Positions 13,021 through 24,799 of a DNA stretch of 64,000 nt are shown here, piece by piece. Under the pieces are notes generated by a model. The model was given only the letters and a program-made list of their open reading frames with translations, did not search any database and was not told the DNA's origin. The stretch's first letter is position 1, and each line of letters starts with the position of its first letter. This stretch comes from Sycobia sp. Sy_11. Its lineage: Eukaryota; Arthropoda; Insecta; Hymenoptera; Epichrysomallidae. The translations under genes and the position numbers were made by a program. The stretch spans positions 773,001 to 837,000 of the forward strand of contig JACCIC010000004.1 of the NCBI GenBank assembly GCA_018907035.1, in the 5' to 3' direction.

Positions 13021-13200
13021 ATCGACCGAAGACGACGAAAGACCAAAATGCCGATACGATCGTCTCGAACGACCAAAATTTTCCGAACGGTTCAGTTCGA
13101 TCAACTGGAGTAACTCGACGGTTCGAACCATTCGAACGAGATGCTCGAGCTCTTCTAACGTCGCAAGGCTCGTTCGCGTTAAACTTCGCTTCGAACGGCT
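13021..13200. repeat. Degenerate TTCGA-type cluster 2 (longest)
   Basis: About 180 bp dense in words such as CTCGAACG, TTCCGAACG, GTTCGATC, CTCGACGG, GGTTCGAACC, ATTCGAACG, GCTCGAGC and CTTCGAACG. Spacing is near 10 nt. The open frames running through it are a by-product of the repeat. Confidence 0.55.
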
Positions 13201-13209
13201 AATTTGCAA

Positions 13210-14120
13210 TAATAAGAAAAGCCACCGCGGCCGCCAACGAAGAACTGCGGCGGCAAAACGAGTATCCCTACAATTACTACGTAGGCAGTCGGAGAAATTT
13301 TTCGTTCGAGTCCGAGTCGCGCGCGTGCGCGAGAAGTCGCTTCGGTTTAATCCGCGATCCGCCTGGATAATAGTGACATTTATCGAGACGAGCGTGCCCG
13401 ATGCTGTACAGCCGAGTACGTCGCGCGCGTCCGTCCGAGCGAGCTCCGCTCCTCCCCTCCCCCCCCCCCGGCGCGCCGCTCGGCGTCGCGCAATCGCGTC
13501 TCGGCGAAGGCGATTAAGCGAAAACGGGCATTATGAAGAAGTAAAATTTCTACGTAACAACGTTGCAGAGGAGGGGGTGGGGGAGACGGCGAACCGCCGC
13601 CCCGGACGATTGTGTTCCCGTTCCGGGGAAGCGCGCGGCACAATTATAAAATGCCGATATGCGCGCGATTAAAGTACTCGGCGCGCGGCGCGGTGGCGAA
13701 TCGCCAGCGAGAGCGGAAGGCCGACGGTGCAGCGACAGCCATTGTTAATTGGCAGCGGCTCGCTCGGATGGCAATTAAGATTAATAACGAGGGAGGGCCC
13801 TCGCGGCCTCCGCGAGGCTTTTATCCCCCCCCCTCCCCTCCCCTTCCCGCCCCGTCCCGCTCCGCGCTCCCGCGATGCCGACCGCGAACGTGCATACGCG
13901 CAACGGAGGACGCGCGGCTCGTGCGCGCCCGACTCCTGTATCGAGGTACAGCTTCGATCTGTACGTATGTACGCGACCGGCGGGTGAATCGCCCGACTTT
14001 CTTTGGCGCTTTCGTCCCTTTCGATGCGCTTAAACTACGCGCGTATTATACTCGTGTAATGAGCGCGCGCGCGCGAACGATTGCTCGCGTCCACTCGCAA
14101 GAAGGCGCAGTGAGCCTTTT
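13210..14120. other. GC-rich island
   Basis: GC- and CpG-rich, with C runs near 13459-13469 and 13826-13850. Two long plus-strand open frames (up to 237 codons) are Arg/Ser/Pro-rich with no domain and are probably not genes. Confidence 0.4.
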
Positions 14121-14688
14121 TAACGATACCAAACGTGCAGAATCGGTTGGAACCTCATTCGAGATATCGAATTTGGATCAATACGAGGATATTTAAGTGA
14201 TTAGATTCTGGCGGACAATTTTGGACAATCAGCGATTCAAAGCATTAAATTATTATTTTCTCCCAAGTGTTATGTAAAAATTTTCTATATTATTATAAAA
14301 ATAAATTATTATTTTAACTACTAGTTAATAGTAGTAGCGTTTATTAATTTTACAAACGTCAAACAGCTAGAACCGCTTTTGAGAACAACGATATATATTT
14401 GTTGCGCGTAGTCTTGGATCTAAAAATACAAAAGATCTATAAAACCTTGGAGACGCTCGAAGATAAAACAAAGACAAGCTCCCCTCCCCCGACTATCGCG
14501 AAATCGTCGAGAAAATCTGAAAATTGCGGGTGCTGATACGCGGTTCAATCGTTCAGCGCTCGCGTCATAATGCATATCTCTGAATTTTCCTCGTACGGGC
14601 ATGAAAAGGAAAAGAAAGTCGCCCATCGCCGGCTCTAATCTTGTCGCGCACGCGCGCAGGATACCCGTGATTCGTTCTCTCTCGCCGA

Positions 14689-14698
14689 CTTACCTGGC
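14689..14698 (-). promoter_or_regulatory. Consensus 5' splice site on minus strand, no exon identified
   Basis: The minus strand reads CCAG then GTAAGT, a near-perfect donor. The sequence before it is not pyrimidine-rich, so it is not ratchet-like. No coding exon ending here could be recognised. Confidence 0.2.
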
Positions 14699-14727
14699 TG
14701 ATACATATACATATACATATATGTGCG

Positions 14728-14759
<32 letters not shown>

Positions 14760-14772
14760 TATATATATATAC
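14728..14772. repeat. (TA)n microsatellite, interrupted
   Basis: TA run with one AAAT interruption and short ATAC units upstream. Confidence 0.9.
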
Positions 14773-15299
14773 ATATGCAGTAATATGCATGTGTATTATA
14801 TACATCGCAGTTCATGCTTATCTTAACGAAGCGACGACTGTGCCTGCGTATGCGTGTGTCCACATGTACGCGCGGTAGTCACAGTATACGTTGCATGCGC
14901 GAGCTACTCGGAAGTCGGCGGCTCTCGTCCCTCTTTCAAACGTCGCGCGTTACACTCGCTACTTCCGGCGAGTGATTTCCGCGATCCCGTCGCGCCGCCG
15001 GCGCGCGCCTGCTCGTTAGACCATCAGCGGGTTAATTTTCATAATTGCCGCGATAGCGCAGAGGAGACGATGATCCCGGGAGCGCGAGAAGGGTAGAGGT
15101 ACGCGTATCGGAGCCGGGTTTATAGTTTGCGCGCTCTGAATATAAAGAGCGCATGGAGGAATCGCAGCCTCGCTCGTAGAGCGTCGAGTATAAGATCCGC
15201 TGGTCGCAGAGAACGAATACGAATAGTCCAACTGGGCCTGCGCATTTACGTCTTATTATATAATTTATTTCACCGCAAGATTGCGGGAATACTTTTGCA

Positions 15300-15380
15300 G
15301 GCTGGACAATCAACGGCTCGAACAGATTCAAACGCGTTCGAGCGCTCTCTGAAGTTCGAGAAACGTCTCGACACTCATTT
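15300..15380. repeat. Degenerate TTCGA-type cluster 3
   Basis: GGCTCGAACAG, ATTCAAACG, CGTTCGAGCG, AGTTCGAG and GTCTCGACAC follow one another within 80 bp. Confidence 0.45.
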
Positions 15381-15599
15381 TAGAACTATAGAGGGCGAAT
15401 GTACGAGCAGACTTGCTCTCGAACTGCGATAAATAGCACATACGGTACAGCTTGGTGTTGTTGATCACAAATCTGACGTGAAAAATTAAAAATTCCAATC
15501 GATCCGCACATTTTGTTCAAGAAAAAAAAATCTTAGTGTCGTATCACTTCATTATTGCATATTAATAGGATGGTCTAGATATTTACTAAAATCGGGACT

Positions 15600-15780
15600 C
15601 AAGACTGTTTAAGCGTTCATCAACACGAGCGGCTAAAATTTCCGGCAGGTTAATCAGCTCATTCAGCTCGACCAGCTGAACTGTTGAGCCGTCTCGAACG
15701 GTTCGTAAAGTTTGCAATTTCGAACCTATTTAGCATTTCAAGTTCAACGTTCTAATTTGAATCGGGACAACTTTTGAGAA
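15600..15780. repeat. Degenerate TTCGA-type cluster 4
   Basis: CGTTCATC, ACGAGCGG, CAGCTCATTCAGCTCGACC, GTCTCGAACG, GTTCG, TTTCGAACC and AGTTCAACG occur along about 170 bp. Confidence 0.4.
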
Positions 15781-16797
15781 TGTTTTAATTTAAAAAAAGG
15801 ATTTACTATTATTTATTTAACAACAACTGTAAACTCTAGAAATATCGCAAAGCCAATGCGCGTTTGTTAGGTGTAATTTTGGTTCCCGCTGCGGAACGTA
15901 CAACGTTTAATCCTACGGGCTATAGTTATGATTGAGAAAGAAATATTATAACGCATCGTAGTCTTCATCAGTATATAAAACTATATATGTATGATTAGTG
16001 ATATATTTATATAAACTCCTACTTTCTGTTCTCGGATTAACTGATCAAATTAAAAATCTGCAGTTTCGCTCGCTCGGAATCTATATTTGTACTAGGTGAC
16101 TGCTGTAAAATTAACAGCATTCACTTTAAGTTTTACATCCGACGACGTAACATTCTTTAGTGTCAATATATCGGCCCTGTATAGTTTATTGTGTGCAACA
16201 CGGAAACTGAAGAGACCGAACGTTATCGTCGATCGGCGGTTTTGCGTTACTTATAGTGCAGTCCAATCAGTGCCAGCGATAAATATAGAAATATTTATTT
16301 CATTTTCCGTATATCGATCAAAAAGTTTTAACGAACAAAAAAAAATAATAAACCAGGAATCAAATTCAAAAGTATATTTTCAGCCATTACGTGTCATCGA
16401 AAAATTAACGGAATTCTTCGATGTATATATAGGTAAATATAATGCAGCGTTAATTAGAACTTGTATTAGTGACTTTAATTGATTATCCTTATCGAGAAAT
16501 TTGAGAATGTCATTCGGTAGGAGATCTCGTTTGAATAGCTTAATTGCCTGTCTATGCGAAAGAAGCGCTAAGCATAGGCACAAACATAAGGAAGACATCT
16601 GCATACATTTCCTATTTAATTTTTCTATACACAGTTCAAATTTAGTCGTTGCATATTGCATATATGCATATAGAGCGTAATTGCGCAATCTGGCGGAGGA
16701 TCGAGTCCCTATCACGTGAGAAAATACGTTTACTCTACTCGGCTCCATCGGATTAGTACACGAGGTACTCTAAATCTATTAAGTTAAATCTACAAAG

Positions 16798-16802
<5 letters not shown>

Positions 16803-16850
<48 letters not shown>
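16803..16850. repeat. (TA)n microsatellite
   Basis: Pure TA run of about 48 bp. Confidence 0.95.
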
Positions 16851-16854
<4 letters not shown>

Positions 16855-17279
16855 CATATATATGTTACTGATAACCGACGATATAAAAACAAACCAACAT
16901 ATAATAACAGCGATGCTCGAAGTTTTTAAAAAATTATAAGCAAAGTTTATACGAGGAAGATGAGAGAAAAGAAAAGCTTTTATGAACTGTCCCTTTTTCT
17001 GGATAAAAAAACCTACAAAAGGTAAAATTTATGCACACACATAAATCTATACATGGTATACGACGCAAAAATGTGAATAATATATAAGCGTGTACTATAA
17101 TCGACTATCCACGCGAAAAGGCTAATTTAGTTTGCGCGAGAGGCGAGGATCGGGTAGTTTGAATCGGCGGAACGAGTTACGTTATAATAGAGACGGATTC
17201 GCGGTTACAAGACGGAAAAAACCCAGGTGACGATCGAGAAAGGCTCGATGGCGAACTCGAGGGCCAGAATTCCCGGCGC

Positions 17280-17291
17280 CCCCCCCCCCCC
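17280..17291. repeat. Poly(C) run of 12
   Basis: Homopolymer C tract within GC-rich sequence. Confidence 0.95.
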
Positions 17292-17404
17292 GCTTTCTCC
17301 GACAAAGCCAGTTTTGGTTTTAATCTATTACGCTAAAATTCGTTAATTTATCATGTTAAAAATCCCCGAGCCGATAGAAGCGAAATGGAACCGCTTAAGT
17401 CGTT

Positions 17405-17550
17405 TCAAACGTGTCAGTACAGGAACGGGTTCGAACCTAGGTATTTATACGCGTTAAACCGTTCGAACGAGCGAGCTCGAACGGATATGGGACTACTCCA
17501 ATGGCGCGAGCAGTGGGGTAATCAGCTCGATTCGTTCGTTTCTGCAACGC
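17405..17550. repeat. Degenerate TTCGA-type cluster 5
   Basis: TTTCAAACG, GGTTCGAACC, CCGTTCGAACG, GAGCTCGAACG, CAGCTCGATTCG and TTCGTTTC occur within about 145 bp. Confidence 0.5.
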
Positions 17551-17589
17551 GTTAACGCATATACTATATGGAGTAGCTAACAAGAATCA

Positions 17590-18500
17590 CATTGCTATAT
17601 AGTGAGGGCGCGCCACCCGGCGAAACTCGGCCATTCCTTATGATTACAGTCTTCCGTGACCCCTCTCTTCCACGTCCCCTCTTCCGTCCTTCGGCGCGAC
17701 AATTGAGTTCGCGTTTTTCCACGCGTCAGACCAGATTACGCGCATGTCTCTACTATGTACATAGAACTATATGACGCTATCGTCGATCGAACCGCGGCCT
17801 TGCCGCGCGCTATTGTGCGCAGCGCCGCGATTCTTGCGGGACCGCTCGGTGGTTATTCGCCGCGGCTGCGTGCTCACGCACAGCCGCGCGCGCGTGCAAT
17901 GACAGGAGACTATACGGGGTTGCGCGGCGGCAATATACCGGTTTATTATTTGTACAATATATATGCGTGCGCGTGCGCGGGTCGCGGGCCCCTCGCGTGC
18001 GTTTTATCGCCCCGCGCTGCTCTGCGACGAAAGCACGCACATGCACACACACGCACACACACGCACACACGCGCATGCGTGCATATAAATATAGAGACGA
18101 GGGCGAGGGGGGTCGAGAGAAGGAGAGACACCATTTGCATCGACGGCCTTGTATTGTCGTGGACTCCTGTCGCACTCCCCTCCTCCGCCCCACGCCTCCT
18201 TCGCGCGATTTTATTGTGGCCGCGCTTTATACACCTCTATATGTATGTGCGCTGTTGCACCCGCTCCCGCCCACTCCGATTTTTTCCCTCTTTAGGATAT
18301 CCTGCTTTGTTTTCCTGCTCTCTGAAAGCTTTCTTTTTTCCTCATCCCCATCCCTCTCTCGCTCCTTTTTTCTCTTTTGTTTTGTTTTTCGCTTACCTAA
18401 CCAATGATCGTTTCGTTGTGTTGTGCAAATTTACACGGTATAACGTATGCGCGCGTCTATGCACGTCGAGGTGTCTGCATTATAACCAAATTTACTTAAC
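17590..18500. other. GC-rich island
   Basis: Carries open frames of up to 259 codons on the plus strand and 127 on the minus strand, all low-complexity with no domain. It changes to a CT-rich stretch at 18300-18390. It is not a supported gene. Confidence 0.4.
18034..18072. repeat. CA-rich (CACACACACG)n minisatellite
   Basis: CA dinucleotides with regularly placed CG replacements. Confidence 0.85.
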
Positions 18501-19464
18501 TTCCTTATCACGCGTGAAAATAACGATCATATAAGGATTATTCAATCCTCTCGAAAACTGCTTAGCCCGTTTTTGCGTTATTTCCTTCGGAGGTAAATAT
18601 TAACTCGAGCTGTGCGATTTACTTTACTCGAACAGCACCTCTATATTTAGCTGTCTAGAACCGCGTGTAGTATATTAATAAAAAAGTTCCCGATTAATTG
18701 GTAAAAACAAAATCCTAAAACAAAATTTTATATAAGAAAAATCTGATATAATCCTCCGTTGGAAATAAAAAGGCACCACAGCGTTAATGCATATACACGA
18801 ATTCCGACTTACTTTCATTAATCTCACGTATTAAAATTTATAGTCGCGAATGCAGAACATATACCGTAGACGTGGATTGTAAATATAAAACTGGTTTTCT
18901 CAATTAATCTTATTTAACTATAAAGTTCAAATGGAAAGTATAAACGGTCGTTTAGGCTTGCATAATGTATATAGGAATGCATATTCGAATGCATAATAAT
19001 CGACACGTTCTTCTTAAGAAACCGACAAGTCTACTTTTTTTCTCGTGCGGGCACTCGAATCTCCCAAGAAAACGCTATAAGTGAAAAAAAATTCGCTTTC
19101 GGATCCTCGGACGCGACCTCGAAGTTCTCCCGAGAAATAAAGGGGGGGGGGGAAGTTCCGCAAGCGCACGAGGCGACCGTTCGAACATGTCTATAGACAC
19201 ATACATAATGCGCACATATATAAGCAGGGGGCGCGTTCCCGGCGTTCGCGGATGCAACGCAGCCCGGATGGATGCAAATCGACGCGGAAGAAGAGCGATA
19301 TCGGTGGATTCCCGATGCACCACGCGGGAATCCCCGAGGATACGGAGGCGAATGCTTGCGGCCGCCCGAGAAGAAAGTCACCTGTTCATCTCACAAGTCT
19401 TTCTCTGTCTACCCCTTTCTGCTGTGCTTTCGCTTTGAAATTTTAAATACAGAACTTATCCCGC

Positions 19465-19469
<5 letters not shown>

Positions 19470-19519
<50 letters not shown>
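19470..19519. repeat. (TA)n microsatellite
   Basis: Pure TA run of about 49 bp. Confidence 0.95.
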
Positions 19520-19528
<9 letters not shown>

Positions 19529-19758
19529 CGAAATGCCGCACGCTGCTTTTTACCGTTATGGAAGTATAACAAGCCCATATGCCCGTATTATATGGCACCA
19601 GCACTGCTCTGCTCGTTTCTTTGAATAGAATCACCGCGTATCCGTGTATAACACATTTCGGAATATCTCGGACAATAGTTTCTCTGGATTCTGCGAGAGC
19701 CAGGAGAAGTTTAGGGCATCGGAACCGATGTTTCAAATAGAATATAAAGAACAAAAAA

Positions 19759-19760
<2 letters not shown>

Positions 19761-19800
<40 letters not shown>

Positions 19801-19804
19801 TCGC

Positions 19805-19858
<54 letters not shown>
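19761..19858. repeat. (TC)n-(TA)n compound microsatellite
   Basis: A TC run (19761-19797) and a TA run (19809-19858) separated by about 11 nt. Confidence 0.95.
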
Positions 19859-19861
<3 letters not shown>

Positions 19862-19865
19862 TTCC

Positions 19866-19901
19866 TTTCACCTGAAAAAGAGCTCCTTTCACTCGATTTA
19901 G
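19866..19901 (-). promoter_or_regulatory. Weaker recursive-splice-site-like element (minus strand)
   Basis: Minus strand: a TCTAAAT branch-like motif (about 19902-19896), CTCTTTTT, CAG at 19874-19872, then GTGAAAGG. The 3' splice site is good; the abutting donor is weak because it lacks the usual G at +5. Confidence 0.25.
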
Positions 19902-20939
19902 AACGCGCTCGCGCCAAGCGCGTTAGAGTCACGCTTCCGAGCGCGCCGCTCGAGCCGCGCGCGAGCCAGGCCGTGGGTGTAACTTTGACATTTTTATATC
20001 GCTCTATAAATTACGCTCGTTCCTGTCTGACCTTTCGAGCTCGCCAACAGGTTTTTCTGCATAAAAGACCAATGTATATATATATATATATCGGAGCGTT
20101 ACCGTTGCTCGCAGCCTTTCCATACCGACTTATTTAGGTTTTTGGCATAGAATCTTCAAAATCTTCGAAAATACCGGTACGGATAATGGACTATTTATGC
20201 GAAAATTTAAAGAGGGACGAAGTATAACAACTAAAATGAATAGGAAAAATGTCTGGATAGACGCATTAAAATATATGAAGTCCGCAGTTGTCGAATCGAG
20301 AAAGACACGTTTAATTTGCACGTCCGATTCTCGGCTTAGCAACGGAACTGAGGCGCCAATGTTGCGTTATTGCGTGAATCGAGGTATTGCAGTTATAAAA
20401 TCTATAAATTTATTTCGTTGAACGTGTTTCATGTTTTCGCAAACCTCCAAGCACGTTCGCTACAAACTTTATTGAAATTTTAATTAATTAAGTTAAAACT
20501 GGAATTGAATAAAAATAAAACAAAAAAAGGATAAAGTAAAAGTAAATCTGAGTTTCCTACACACCTCTAACGAGTCGCGAATTATAATTTTATCAGTCCA
20601 GTTTGAAATATTGCGTCATAAGCCTCGATAATTGCTTAAAATCAATCATAAATTCCTATGAGTCTGGAGGCGTTTCGCACCCTCCTCCTCCCCCTCCTCC
20701 CCCCTCCTCGCCGAATTATAGCACTGAGTCGAGTGCGTCGCGCGGGTTCGTAGCCGCAGCGCGACGTTTCGAAAGATCCCCCTTCTGTGTCGACGAAATT
20801 CGAAAAATTCACGCAAAGCCACTCGCTGGTACTTCGATGCCGGCATCGAGTATGTCGAGTATAATTAATATAGCCAGGTCCAGAGTAAGGCGACGGGGGT
20901 TCATTGCCTCGGACCTCGTCGTCGGGGAGATTTTTCATC

Positions 20940-21933
20940 ATTGACGAAAATTCCTTTCTTCCCAATGCCCTTCCTCGGGAAAACCTATGACGAAGCATGC
21001 GTGAGCCATCCTATGTTAGCATGCGCGTGGATTTAAGGGGGCGAGATAGTACCGCCGACGATCGATAGATGGAAATCACAATTAATTATACGATCATAAA
21101 TAATATTGATCCGGGGAAAAATATACAGAAAACTAGGCTACTTGAAATTTCTGAATAATTCTAAAACTACATCGTATTTAAAATTATATTCTAAAAATTT
21201 ATCTCATAACTATAATATATTATATAAAGTACGGCGATGCACGAATTAAAAAAAAATTCAGTACAAATTGACATTTTCCGTCAAATATATTATTTTGTAG
21301 AAAATATAAAATATAATTAATTCGAGCATATTTATACGGACTGTACACCTTACACTCGCGGATTTTTAATAAACGAAACTATACAGTCGATACTGTTCGT
21401 AAAATGTCTCTTCAACAAAAAAGCCGGAAATCGTAATTCAAGGTCATCGAAGAACATCGCCTCGATAAATTTGATATTTAACTTTAGTTTTAGACAGTAA
21501 AGTTTGATATTTAACTTTAGTCAATCCGTTTATCATTTTAGAAACCATTCCAAAATCAACGAATCGATTTAGAGATACGACGGCCTTTGTACAATTGAAT
21601 TTTGCATTACGACGTCTTAGAGTACTTGTAATAATTATTAGAAATGTATTATAAATTATTACAGCGGTTGTAGATGTATAGAATTGCAGCGGTGAGATAT
21701 AATTTTTTAACATAAGAATACGCGATATAAAATTTTCATTGTAAAACGAACATTGAGACCAGCAGTCAGTATAGACATGGATTTAAAAAATTACCGTAAA
21801 ATGCTAGATCATTAGCTAGGACTTGAATTGGCCACCCGTGCCCGTTCGTTAAATCTCCTTGATTAGAACTAGGGTAGTAACGCATCGCTGCACGTACGAA
21901 TACCGCGCACTGTGCATGGACTTGGTAATAATG

Positions 21934-21937
<4 letters not shown>
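20940..21937. other. AT-rich non-coding DNA with a 33-nt-period duplication
   Basis: TTTGATATTTAACTTTAGT occurs at 21470-21488 and again at 21503-21521. Nothing else is recognised. Confidence 0.55.

Positions 21938-21975
<38 letters not shown>
21938..21975. repeat. (TA)n microsatellite
   Basis: Pure TA run of about 38 bp. Confidence 0.95.
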
Positions 21976-21978
<3 letters not shown>

Positions 21979-22284
21979 CTTTAATTAATAGAGCATACTA
22001 TCGAAATTTCAACTTACACAAAATAATACGAGATCATTAGCAACTTAGTAACGAAAGGAATGAAATACTTAGCAAGAACTTATGTGAACAATTAAATGAC
22101 AGAAGAATAATCCAAAATGCCAAAAATTGCATGTGCATTTTGGCACGAACTCCGTGAAAGCGCGACCTCGCGGATATCACAACTCCGAGCCGCTATACGT
22201 GCTAGTGTCTCGCACTCGCACCCGGTCGATATATATGCGATCTAGATTTAATGGCGTGCACCGCTCGATTATTCGTTAAATAAG

Positions 22285-22286
<2 letters not shown>

Positions 22287-22325
<39 letters not shown>

Positions 22326-22355
22326 GTAGATAGATAGAGAGAAAGAGAGAGAGAG

Positions 22356-22417
<62 letters not shown>
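22287..22417. repeat. (TA)n-(GA)n compound microsatellite
   Basis: A TA run (22287-22317), a GATA bridge, then a long GA run with AAGA and TAAGA interruptions. Confidence 0.95.
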
Positions 22418-22418
<1 letters not shown>

Positions 22419-22835
22419 GAGGGCACAGAAGGCTTAAGAGTTGCACAAGTGATTTGCCGGAAATATTCCGCGACTCGCGAAATCGAAGCTCTTCCCGTTA
22501 CGATGGCGTCACACGCGCCTGCCGCTTGGCAGATCGACGAATTTACACCGTAGGGAGAATGGTGATTGAGGGGCGGGGGAGGGGATAAGCTCCCAGTCGT
22601 CATTCGTTCTTGCATCAGGACAGGCATCGAGCGTCACGACACGTCCGACGAAACGTACCCGTTTTACGCGAGCTTATAATACGGTCGGAATCACTGGTTC
22701 TTTCCTTCGACTTTCGGTTCTTAATCCTGAGCCTCGAACCCCCGCTTTCCTTATCGCGGCATGAATCTTAATTAAAAAGTGACATTAAATTTCAGCTTTA
22801 ACAAGGAAGTACCGACTATAGTTCGGCGAGTCATC

Positions 22836-22853
22836 CGCGCGCGCGCGCGCGCG
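22836..22853. repeat. (CG)n run
   Basis: Pure CG alternation of about 18 bp, Z-DNA-prone. Confidence 0.95.
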
Positions 22854-23159
22854 TGTTTATTCGTTTTTGACGCGCTGTCTCGTATAATATTGAAAGGCAT
22901 CGCAAATAACGATTACGGTACTGCGAGATCAACTTGCTGGCCGTGGAATAATTAAATAATTGACTGGCAATTAGGTGAAGCAGTAGGGGCTGCGGGGATC
23001 CGACAAAAAATTGCCTTAAAACTCTAACGAAAAACAAACGGGACGGACAAACTAATACAATATCAAAGTAATTTGTTTTCAACTTACAATTACAATGGAA
23101 TAGCTGATGTAAAAACAATAAGCTAAATACAGAAGTACGGTTCTTTGAATAATTCATAA

Positions 23160-24000
23160 ATATATCTGATCTCAGTCGACTGACACGAGTACGTTTATTT
23201 GGAGATTAGCATTATATTATATTATTGGAAACATCCATTACTTATAAATTTGGACATCGATGCCACGATATTTATATAACTGATTTCAGGTGCATACAAA
23301 ATATAAAAAAACGAAACGTTTTTTTAAAAAATCCAATTGTAATAGATACAGTTTATCGATTAGTTTGGATTCTTTGATGTTAAAACCGTTTTGAGAGAGT
23401 TACAATCACAACCATCGAAAACAGCATCTTAAACAATTTCGGGTACCAGTATGATGAGTTGGCGGAGATTCTGTAATACGTTTATTATTGAATAGGGCAT
23501 TTCTTATTCGACATTTAATTTTTTTCACACTGAGTAAAGGTAAACCGCAGAAGCATTTTCTTCTAAGATAAGTTTACTGTTGATAATCTATCTCGTGTTA
23601 ATGCAGGAAACGATAAAAATTGAGATTTGAAAGTATTTGTAGCAAAATTTTCTTGATATATATATATATATATAAATTGAATAGCAGGTCGAGCTTTGAA
23701 CGCAGCTCGTAAACATTGTTATTCTTTTACCAAATTTATCATTATCTTTTTTATAGACTTACTAATTTTATTTTATGCTTCCTTAAAAACCATCTTCTAG
23801 ATACGTATAGATATATACAAATCGAAAGAATAATGCACACATATCTAGTTTTACGTAGGTGCGAAAATCATAGGAAAGCTGTTTTTATACCGAGAATTTT
23901 TGTGTTTCGCGTTCGCGTTACTTGGCTATCCTCAACGTGAAAAAAGAACGAATGAAAGCGAACGTATAGGCGCGCTAACAATGAATTTTGTTACATAAAT
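23160..24000. other. AT-rich non-coding DNA
   Basis: Holds only a short TA run (23657-23672) and ORFs of up to 74 codons with no domain. Confidence 0.5.
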
Positions 24001-24240
24001 TGGCTATATATATATATAAATTATATCGCTGCAGCGTTTCTAAAACTCTCGCTGAAGTAGCGCGCGGGCGAGTAAAACACGCGCGTCCGTGGAAACGCGC
24101 GTCGAGCGGTGGCGTCGAAAGCAAACTTGGCCGCAATTGCAGGGAAGCATTGGATAAATAAAAAGGCCCAATTAGCATATTTTGTGTAATATGCCTTTGT
24201 TTGCGCGGAACACAGTCCCGGGATCGTTCGCGGAAGTCTT

Positions 24241-24241
24241 A

Positions 24242-24292
<51 letters not shown>
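24241..24292. repeat. (CG)n-(AG)n compound microsatellite
   Basis: A CG run of about 14 bp passes directly into an AG run of about 36 bp. Confidence 0.95.
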
Positions 24293-24296
<4 letters not shown>

Positions 24297-24728
24297 CGCG
24301 CGATATATAGAAAGTATATTTAGTTGGCGCCTGGATTTCGCACAGTATGCATAAGCCGCGTGGCCGCATTCATACGGGGGCCCATAAGGGGACCGACAAC
24401 GAGGAATGGCTCGTCCTCTCCTCGCCCCGTCCGCGCACGCGCGCGCGCGCAGCGCGTAAATTCCCAAGTCCCTACTCCCGCGCATTACGTATAATAAGCG
24501 CGAAGATTGATAAATTTGCTCTCTGCGCAACGTACGTGAGTTTTGCTTTCTTCCATTTATCGCGGCGGGGCGGATTATTTATTTTTCCCCTCCCGTTCCC
24601 TGCAGAATTATCACCCGGCGCGCGATCGGAAATCTTTTCCGTGCACTTTCACCTGTGCGCGAGCGTGTCCACGGTCCGATCAGATTGTACGACGCGACAA
24701 TGGGTATAATGTGCAATCGTTCCGATCG

Positions 24729-24751
24729 CTCTCTCTCTCTCTCTCTCTCTT
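24729..24751. repeat. (CT)n microsatellite
   Basis: Pure CT run. Confidence 0.95.
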
Positions 24752-24799
24752 CCTTATTTGCGCATAATATCGCGGCCAATTAGTTGTTCGCGCGTGTGT

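Noticed and set aside
13021..13200. TTCGA clusters as heat-shock elements
   Set aside because: HSF sites need TTCnnGAA with two intervening bases. Here TTC and GAA overlap or abut.
12959..14196. 237- and 194-codon frames in the GC island
   Set aside because: Low-complexity Arg/Ser/Pro composition, overlap with the TTCGA cluster, frames open on both strands, no domain and no splice support.
16096..16482. 128-codon plus-strand frame
   Set aside because: AT-rich with no recognisable domain, and its codon composition is unlike the two supported genes.
17755..18534. 259-codon plus-strand frame
   Set aside because: Composition-driven, runs through a CA microsatellite and a CT-rich tract, and has no domain.
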